Source of the DNA: JAICYJ01 sp038212095
GTDB lineage: Bacteria; Actinomycetota; Thermoleophilia; Gaiellales; JAICJC01
Assembly (NCBI GenBank): GCA_038212095.1
Contig: JBBQUW010000003.1
Coordinates: forward strand, 90,488-154,487
DNA: 64,000 bases
Direction: 5' to 3'
Part shown: positions 57,415 through 64,000 of the stretch, piece by piece
How positions within the stretch are numbered: the first letter of the stretch is position 1
Layout of the letters: the number at the start of each line of letters is the position of its first letter
Program-made: the position numbers and the translations under genes
The notes under the pieces: model-generated
The model's input: only the letters and a program-made list of their open reading frames with translations
Database searches by the model: none
Told to the model about the DNA's origin: nothing

Positions 57415-59592
57415 CTAGAAGCACTGGTTGTAGGTCGGATCGTTGACGCAGATCTTCGCCAGGTTGGCGCGCACCGGATCAGAGACGTTATCGTTGTCGA
57501 TCGCCCAAGCGATGATCCGGTACTGGTGCTGGTGGTCGTAGATCAGGAAGTGCGATGACCAGCTGGTTGACGTCGCGCCCGGTGAACCGAGGTTCGCGAG
57601 GAAGCTGGTGAACGTCGGCTGCCAGAACACGCTCGGCTCGCCAGGACAGCCTGCGTCGCCGCAGTAGTAGTCGCCGTGCTGGATGTTGCGAACCGAGACT
57701 CGCACGTACTTGACTCCTGGATGCGCACCGGCGGTGTCGGTCGCCGTGCCACTGATGTTCACGTAGTACGGCATCTGATACTTGCACTCAACGGTGGAAT
57801 TGCAAGGGAACGCGGGATCGACCGGCGGATGGAATATCTGCCGGTAGGTCGGCGCTGTGATTGACGTGTCGGGCGGGCTGCTCAGACTGGTCAAGGTGAA
57901 CTTCACGGATGGCAGGTTGGGGTCGTGCTGCCCGTCGCTGTCGACCGCGTCGGCCTGCAGGTAGAAGCCGCCGCCGTCAGCAGGGGGCGGGAAGCTCGCC
58001 GTCCACGAGGTGGAGGTGGAGCCGGGAGAGCCGAGCGTGGCCAGGAACTGCTGGAACACGTTCGACCACGTCTGGCTGACCGGATCCCACCAGCGCCCGG
58101 TGGCGGTGTTCTTGACCGCCACGTAGACGGCGCTGACGCCGGTGTCGTCAGTCGACGACCCCGAGAGGGTGACCGGTGCGCCGGTGTTGGTGACGGTCGA
58201 GCCATTGGTCGGAGCACTGATCGTCGACGAGGGCTTGGCGCTGACGCCGCCGCCGACGTTGAAGGCGTAGAGCAGCCCGTTCGAGCTGGCCACGTAGAGA
58301 TGCCCGTTGGCGATCGCCGGCGAGCTGTAGATGAAGGAACCGGTGTTGTAGGCCCACAGCTGGTGGCCGCTCAAGGAGTAGGCACGCACGGCACCACCCA
58401 TGTCGCCGAAGAACATCGCGCGATCATTGGCAGGGCCACCGATCGCCGGTGACGAGACCACCTCAGGCGTGGCCGGGTTGGCGGAGAAGCCCTGGGTCTT
58501 CCAGACCCTGGCGCCAGTCGTGGCATTTACGTCATAGAGCCCCGCGCCGTAGCCGAAGTAGAGGTTGTTCCCCAGCAGCGCAGCCGTTGAGCGCGTGCCG
58601 CCTCCACCCACCGTCGGCGAGTCGTTGCGAATCGAGAACATCCAGTCACGAATTCCGGTCTTGAGATTGAGCGCGTAGAGCTCCTTGTACTTGCTGGCGA
58701 TGTACACCTCGCCGTCCGCGAACCCGTTCACGCCCGGTGCCGAGATGGTTGGGCCGGCGCCGATATCCGTGTCGGTACCGATCGGAGCCTGATACTCCCA
58801 CGCCTTTGTGCCCGTGACGGCATTGACTGCGACCACCGTATCGTCGGGATCACCGGTGCCGAACACGATCAGCGGGCGACCACCGGAATCAACCCCGTAC
58901 GCGGGCGGCGACCAAACACCGGTCAGAGCATTGTGGAATCCGTTGAACTTCCACTTCAGATCGAACGTTGTCGAGCACTGTGTGGGAGTCACGCTCGTGT
59001 TCACCGCGTTGACGGCCCACACGTTTCCGCCGTCGTCCGATCCGGTGAGACCGTTCTCGCCCACGTACACGACCTTGCCGGTGCCTCCAGGATTCGCGAC
59101 CACCGGCGACGAAGAGATCACGCCGGGCGTGTTGAAGCTACAGATCTTCTGCCCTGTCGAAGCGTTCAGGGCGTACAGATTGTGGTCCGAGGCTCCGAAG
59201 TAGATGACGTTGCCGTCCACGGCCGGCGAAGACTGGATCGAGCTGCCGACCTTGTAATACCAGACCCGATCGCCCGTGTTCGCGTCGTACGCGGCCATCG
59301 TGCCGGACTGGTTGCCGACATACACGAGTGACTTGCCAAGCTGGGCGTTGAAGACGACCGCCGGCGAGGTGTACCCGGCGGCTCCGGTGTTCGCAACCCA
59401 ATCGACCCCCAGGGAGGGCGCCAGGGTGGCACTGATCGTGGTGTCGGTCGAGACTCCAGAGTGGGTCGGGTCATGATGGAACATCGGCCAGTCGTCGGCC
59501 AACGCACCGCTCGCAGATGTGCTCGAAAGCATTGCCGCGAAGACCACCAGGCCGATCAACGTCCGCGCTCGCCCTATACCTGCCTTCAACAC
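57415..59592 (-). CDS. secreted PQQ-repeat beta-propeller with C-terminal Ig-like repeats
   Basis: 725 residues. Signal peptide (LIGLVVFAAMLSSTSASGALA), then DWPMFHHDPTHSG, and about seven PQQ/YVTN blades with repeats such as YDANTGDRVWYYKVGSSIQS and YALNASTGQKI (about 35-440), as in outward-facing propellers and alcohol dehydrogenases. The C-terminal part has two copies of a domain ending FLA(T/N)LGSPG(S/A)TSTSW, with two Cys pairs in the second. No catalytic residues typical of quinoprotein dehydrogenases are evident, so it may be structural or a receptor. GTG 59592 follows GGGAGG at 5 bases. Confidence 0.83.
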   Translation of the reverse strand: MLKAGIGRARTLIGLVVFAAMLSSTSASGALADDWPMFHHDPTHSGVSTDTTISATLAPSLGVDWVANTGAAGYTSPAVVFNAQLGKSLVYVGNQSGTMAAYDANTGDRVWYYKVGSSIQSSPAVDGNVIYFGASDHNLYALNASTGQKICSFNTPGVISSSPVVANPGGTGKVVYVGENGLTGSDDGGNVWAVNAVNTSVTPTQCSTTFDLKWKFNGFHNALTGVWSPPAYGVDSGGRPLIVFGTGDPDDTVVAVNAVTGTKAWEYQAPIGTDTDIGAGPTISAPGVNGFADGEVYIASKYKELYALNLKTGIRDWMFSIRNDSPTVGGGGTRSTAALLGNNLYFGYGAGLYDVNATTGARVWKTQGFSANPATPEVVSSPAIGGPANDRAMFFGDMGGAVRAYSLSGHQLWAYNTGSFIYSSPAIANGHLYVASSNGLLYAFNVGGGVSAKPSSTISAPTNGSTVTNTGAPVTLSGSSTDDTGVSAVYVAVKNTATGRWWDPVSQTWSNVFQQFLATLGSPGSTSTSWTASFPPPADGGGFYLQADAVDSDGQHDPNLPSVKFTLTSLSSPPDTSITAPTYRQIFHPPVDPAFPCNSTVECKYQMPYYVNISGTATDTAGAHPGVKYVRVSVRNIQHGDYYCGDAGCPGEPSVFWQPTFTSFLANLGSPGATSTSWSSHFLIYDHQHQYRIIAWAIDNDNVSDPVRANLAKICVNDPTYNQCF

Positions 59593-59764
59593 CCGAACCT
59601 CCCAGATCAGCGGATGGGCTCAGCGCATCCGAACGACGATATGCCTCGCCGCCGGCGGATGCGTCCACTCGGCCCACCCGAGCGTCACCACCAAAAGGAT
59701 CCCGGACCGGAACCCGCACCGCAACTGTACGAGCCTCCCAGCGAACCGTCAACCCGCGGTCGGC

Positions 59765-61519
59765 TCAGACCAGCCGCACGAGCTCCTGGCCGCTGGTCAC
59801 CTGATCGCCTTCCGATACCGCCACCGACTCGATCTGGCCGGCATGGCGGGCGACGATCTCGTTCTCCATCTTCATCGCCTCCACCACCACCAGCACCTGG
59901 CCGGGCTCGACGTCATCGCCGGCCGCCACCGCCACAGTCAGCACCGTGCCCTGCATCGGACTGCGCACGATGTCGACGCCGCCGCTGTGGCGGGCCGATC
60001 GCTCAGCGATCTGCGCCCGTCGCTGCCGCAGCCGCGTGCGGCCCGGATGCTCGGGCTCGAGGACGGTGACCGAGAACCGCTTCCCGTCCACCTCCGTCAC
60101 CAGCGTGCGCGGCTCGACCAGCGGCACCACGCCGGTGGAGCCGAGGTCGGGATCGGGCTCTTCCCGCGCCAGCGAGCGCTGGTAGCCGCCGCCCTCGACG
60201 AACTCGCGCATCGTGCCGCCGGCGGCGAACTCGGGGTGCTCCAGCACCGCTTGGTGCAACGGGATCAGCGAGCGCACGCCCTCGATCTCGAACTCGCCCA
60301 GCGCGCGCAGCATGCGGCGGCGAGCGAGGTCGCGATCGGCGTCCCAGACGATCAGCTTGGCGATCATCGGGTCGTACAGGTCAGAGATCACGGCTCCCTC
60401 GACCACGCCGGAGTCGACCCGGACTCCGGGTCCACCCGGCTCGCGGTAGCGGGTCACCCGACCCGGAGTGGGCACGAAGTCACGCCCGGCGTCCTCGGCG
60501 TTGATCCGGCACTGGATGGCGTGACCGCGCAGCCGTACGTCCTCCTGGGTGAACGAGAGCGGCTGCCCATCGGCGATCCGCAGCTGCTCGCGCACCAGGT
60601 CGATGCCCGTCACCATCTCGGTGATCGTGTGCTCGACCTGCAGCCGCGTGTTCATCTCCAAGAACAGGTAGCTGCCGTCGGCGTCCAGCAGCCCCTCCAC
60701 CGTGCCGGCGTTGACGTAGCCGACGGCCCGTGCGGCCTCGATGCCGATGCGGCCGATCCGCTCGCGCAGCTCGTCGCCGACCGCCGTCGACGGCGTCTCC
60801 TCGATGATCTTCTGGTGGCGGCGCTGGATCGAGCAGTCGCGCTCGCCGAGGTGAACGATCGAGCCATGCGCGTCGGCCAGCACCTGCACCTCGATGTGGC
60901 GGGGATCGTCCAGATACCGCTCCAGAAATACCGTGTCGTCGCCGAAGTAGGCGCGCCCCTGACGCCGCGCAGCGTCGTAGACGCGCCGCAGCTGCTCCTC
61001 GTCGCGAGCCACCTCGATACCCTTCCCACCCCCGCCGGCGGACGCCTTCACCACCACCGGGTAGCCGATCCCGGCCGCGATCTCGACCGCCTGCTCGACC
61101 GACTCCACCGGCTCGTTGGTGCCGGGGATCACGGGCACACCGGCCGCCTCCATCGCCCGCCGGGCGCTGATCTTGGAGCCCATCGCGTCGATCGCATCCG
61201 GCGGCGGGCCGACGAACACCAGCCCGGCGGCGGCGCAGGCGCGGGCGAAGTCACCGTTCTCGGCCAGGAATCCGAATCCGGGATGCACCGCCTCGGCACC
61301 CGCCCGCTGCGCGGTGCGAATGATCGTCTCGGACAGCAGGTAGCTCTCGGCCGCCGGCCCGCCGCCGATCAGGTACGCCTCGTCCGCACGGGACACGAAC
61401 GGCGCCTCCCGATCGGCCTCGGAGTACACGGCCACCGATGCGATCCCCATCTCACGCAGCGTACGGACTATGCGGATCGCGATCTCACCCCGGTTTGCCA
61501 CCAGCACCTTGCCGAACAT
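59765..61519 (-). CDS. acyl-CoA carboxylase alpha subunit (biotin carboxylase plus BCCP)
   Basis: 584 residues, AccA3/PccA type. Biotin carboxylase N-domain (VLVANRGEIAIRIVRTLREM), ATP-grasp with the glycine loop KASAGGGGKGI (about 159-169) and catalytic EMNTRLQVEH (about 288-297), and a biotinyl domain with the acceptor Lys in EAMKMEN near 550. Carboxylates its own biotin for transfer by the carboxyltransferase at 62142. ATG 61519 is exactly seven bases past the end of a CACAAT box (61531 to 61526), so it has its own leaderless promoter despite lying downstream of the beta subunit. Confidence 0.93.
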   Translation of the reverse strand: MFGKVLVANRGEIAIRIVRTLREMGIASVAVYSEADREAPFVSRADEAYLIGGGPAAESYLLSETIIRTAQRAGAEAVHPGFGFLAENGDFARACAAAGLVFVGPPPDAIDAMGSKISARRAMEAAGVPVIPGTNEPVESVEQAVEIAAGIGYPVVVKASAGGGGKGIEVARDEEQLRRVYDAARRQGRAYFGDDTVFLERYLDDPRHIEVQVLADAHGSIVHLGERDCSIQRRHQKIIEETPSTAVGDELRERIGRIGIEAARAVGYVNAGTVEGLLDADGSYLFLEMNTRLQVEHTITEMVTGIDLVREQLRIADGQPLSFTQEDVRLRGHAIQCRINAEDAGRDFVPTPGRVTRYREPGGPGVRVDSGVVEGAVISDLYDPMIAKLIVWDADRDLARRRMLRALGEFEIEGVRSLIPLHQAVLEHPEFAAGGTMREFVEGGGYQRSLAREEPDPDLGSTGVVPLVEPRTLVTEVDGKRFSVTVLEPEHPGRTRLRQRRAQIAERSARHSGGVDIVRSPMQGTVLTVAVAAGDDVEPGQVLVVVEAMKMENEIVARHAGQIESVAVSEGDQVTSGQELVRLV

Positions 61520-61613
61520 GACGACATTGTGACCGATCGCGGCGCGAGACCGCAGCTGAAGCGACAAGGAGTGACGCGATAGGCGGCGAAAGCGGCGGGG
61601 AGGAGGATTGCCG

Positions 61614-62066
61614 ATGCACATTCAGACACTGCGCGCAGCTGCGCTGGCGATCGCGCTGGCGCTCGTCGCCACCGCCACCGCCACCGCGGCTCCAGCCGGA
61701 AGCACCCGGATCGACGAGACGATCGATCTGACCGGAACCACTCTGGTCGGCGCCGGCTGCACCGGCGGTACGCTGACCTACACCTCAGGGTGGGAGCACA
61801 TCACGGGCACGATCCGGACGGGCCGCGCCAACATCCGCGCCGAGTACGGCTTTGCGGCCGTCGACTCGCTCACCGGCGAGCGGTTCAGTGGTGCCGGCGC
61901 ACGCCGCCAGGTGTTGCGGGGCAGCAACTCGCTGTTTCACATCAATCTGCGGCTCTCGGGCGACCGCGGCAGCAGGATCATGCTGACCGGGACGATCCAC
62001 TTCGATCCGTCCGGCCAGAGGGGCCAGCTGGCGCACTCGCTGGACTGTGTCCACCAGGGTAGATAG
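61614..62066 (+). CDS. small secreted beta-rich protein of unknown function
   Basis: 150 residues. Signal peptide (LRAAALAIALALVATATATAAPA) and a mature part of about 125 residues rich in Thr, Gly and Arg with alternating hydrophobic residues and two Cys (GAGCTGG, SLDC), suggesting a disulfide-linked beta-sandwich. No family recognised. ATG 61614 follows GGGGAGGAGGA (61596-61606). Lies between the two carboxylase genes on the opposite strand, with its 3' end antisense to the small ORF at 61978-62145. Confidence 0.7.
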   Translation: MHIQTLRAAALAIALALVATATATAAPAGSTRIDETIDLTGTTLVGAGCTGGTLTYTSGWEHITGTIRTGRANIRAEYGFAAVDSLTGERFSGAGARRQVLRGSNSLFHINLRLSGDRGSRIMLTGTIHFDPSGQRGQLAHSLDCVHQGR

Positions 62067-62141
62067 ACGCCAGCGCGGCTTCGATCGCCGCTCGCTCGTC
62101 ATCGCTGGGCGAGGGGACGACGCGGATCTGCGGCCGCGTGC

Positions 62142-62145
<4 letters not shown>
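61978..62145 (-). CDS. putative acyl-CoA carboxylase epsilon subunit
   Basis: 55 codons starting with a GTG that overlaps the carboxyltransferase stop (GTGA). The N-terminal half reads STRPQIRVVPSPSDDERAAI and then EAALASIYPG, resembling the short epsilon subunits (PccE/AccE) of actinobacterial carboxylases, which have a VxGxPxxEExAAxxA(A/V)L core. The C-terminal third is Ser/Gly/Arg-rich and lies antisense to the secreted-protein gene for 89 bases. Epsilon subunits assemble the alpha-beta holoenzyme. Position and motif support it; the antisense overlap and lack of direct family search keep confidence moderate. Confidence 0.6.
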
Positions 62146-63701
<1,556 letters not shown>

Positions 63702-63777
63702 CGCGCCTAGCCTACCGAACCGCCCGCGGGCGGCGGCGGGTGACAGGCATCCGGCCCGCCATCCCGCCGCGCCGCGG

Positions 63778-64000
63778 TCAGTTGATCGTGAACGAGTAGA
63801 CGCGCTTGTTGTTGTCGCTGACGTACAGCTTGCCGTCAGGCCCGAAGTTGAGGAAGTCCGGCCCTGACAGGTGGCCCTCCGGCGTGTCGGTGCCGGTGGT
63901 CACCACCTCGCAGGCGAGCGTGGTCGGGTTCCAGCGCACGACCCGCGCCCTACCCTTGTCGCCGATGTAGATCCAAGTGTGGCTGGGATCCCAGGCCGCA
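63778..64000 (-). CDS. C-terminal end of a beta-propeller/NHL-like protein, 5' end outside window
   Basis: The last 73 codons of a minus-strand gene running off the window edge. It reads DPSHTWIYIGDKGRARVVRW early and GPDFLNFGPDGKLYVSDNNK near the end, with stop TGA at 63778-63780. The FGPDGKLYVSDN pattern is that of SMP-30/NHL or YVTN propeller blades. The gap to the carboxyltransferase start (63702-63777) contains that gene's -10 box only. Nothing more can be said about function. Confidence 0.7.
   Translation of the reverse strand, partial: AAWDPSHTWIYIGDKGRARVVRWNPTTLACEVVTTGTDTPEGHLSGPDFLNFGPDGKLYVSDNNKRVYSFTIN

Overview
The window is high-GC DNA (my estimate is high 60s percent, by eye) from an actinobacterium. 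Gene content and order (SRP RNA-dnaX-ybaB-recR followed by lysC-asd, a SigK/RskA pair, LDH-type malate dehydrogenase, an acyl-CoA carboxylase with a small epsilon-like subunit) and heavy use of leaderless starts fit Actinomycetota. I lean towards Thermoleophilia, but that is inference and no rRNA is present to settle it. Nearly the whole window is chromosomal housekeeping and metabolic DNA. I see no insertion sequence, prophage, integrase or CRISPR array.

Layout. 0-9.7 kb: 3' part of a Kup potassium transporter, tRNA-Ser(GGA), a cyclic-nucleotide-binding protein, 4.5S/SRP RNA, dnaX, ybaB, recR, a palindromic repeat cluster, a frameshifted PLP decarboxylase, lysC-asd and a zinc-ribbon membrane protein. 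9.7-15.7 kb: RskA/SigK-type anti-sigma and sigma factors, a divergent pair (Asp23-GNAT versus a ribbon-helix-helix-like protein, a 24-codon ORF, a frameshifted DUF4097 gene and an MFS exporter), and a membrane-tethered metallophosphoesterase. 15.8-22.7 kb: esterase, nuclease, polysaccharide deacetylase plus MGDG-type glycosyltransferase, RecQ and an MFS transporter, with two copies of a 25-bp repeat upstream of recQ. 22.8-28.1 kb: succinate dehydrogenase/fumarate reductase with a CCG-domain (HdrB-like) third subunit, divergent from ATP-dependent PEP carboxykinase. 28.1-35.3 kb: a GNAT, a very large double-cyclase/ATPase/TPR protein and a secreted repeat protein. 35.4-46.4 kb: citrate synthase, malate dehydrogenase, a ureohydrolase, an SDR lacking the YxxxK residues, a rhomboid/PDZ-Lon pair, sucCD with an aminotransferase, an orphan terminator with a possible ncRNA, and a Cu-chaperone-like/cytochrome c/PfkB group. 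46.5-57.4 kb: a SUKH protein, a four-gene operon (enoyl-CoA reductase-like MDR, class III aminotransferase, enoyl-CoA hydratase, NDP-forming acyl-CoA synthetase) divergent from an Lrp regulator, an MmsA-type dehydrogenase divergent from a PucR regulator, a SEC-C protein and a GNAT. 57.4-64 kb: a secreted PQQ-type propeller, biotin carboxylase/BCCP, a secreted protein, an epsilon-like small subunit, a carboxyltransferase, and the end of another propeller protein.

How the genes work together. Much of the window feeds one metabolic core: the TCA cycle (citrate synthase, malate dehydrogenase, sucCD, Sdh), gluconeogenesis (PckA) and propionyl-CoA carboxylation. The four-gene operon at 47.4-52.7 kb can be read as a route from beta-alanine or 3-hydroxypropionate through acryloyl-CoA to propionyl-CoA, which the nearby carboxylase would deliver to the TCA cycle. 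That is the most interesting candidate system here, but it is inferred from families and context. A second theme is cyclic-nucleotide signalling: a soluble-adenylyl-cyclase-like protein and a small cNMP-binding protein. A third is transcription start architecture: at about 20 genes a -10 box sits 6-10 nt before the start codon, so many mRNAs should be leaderless or nearly so.
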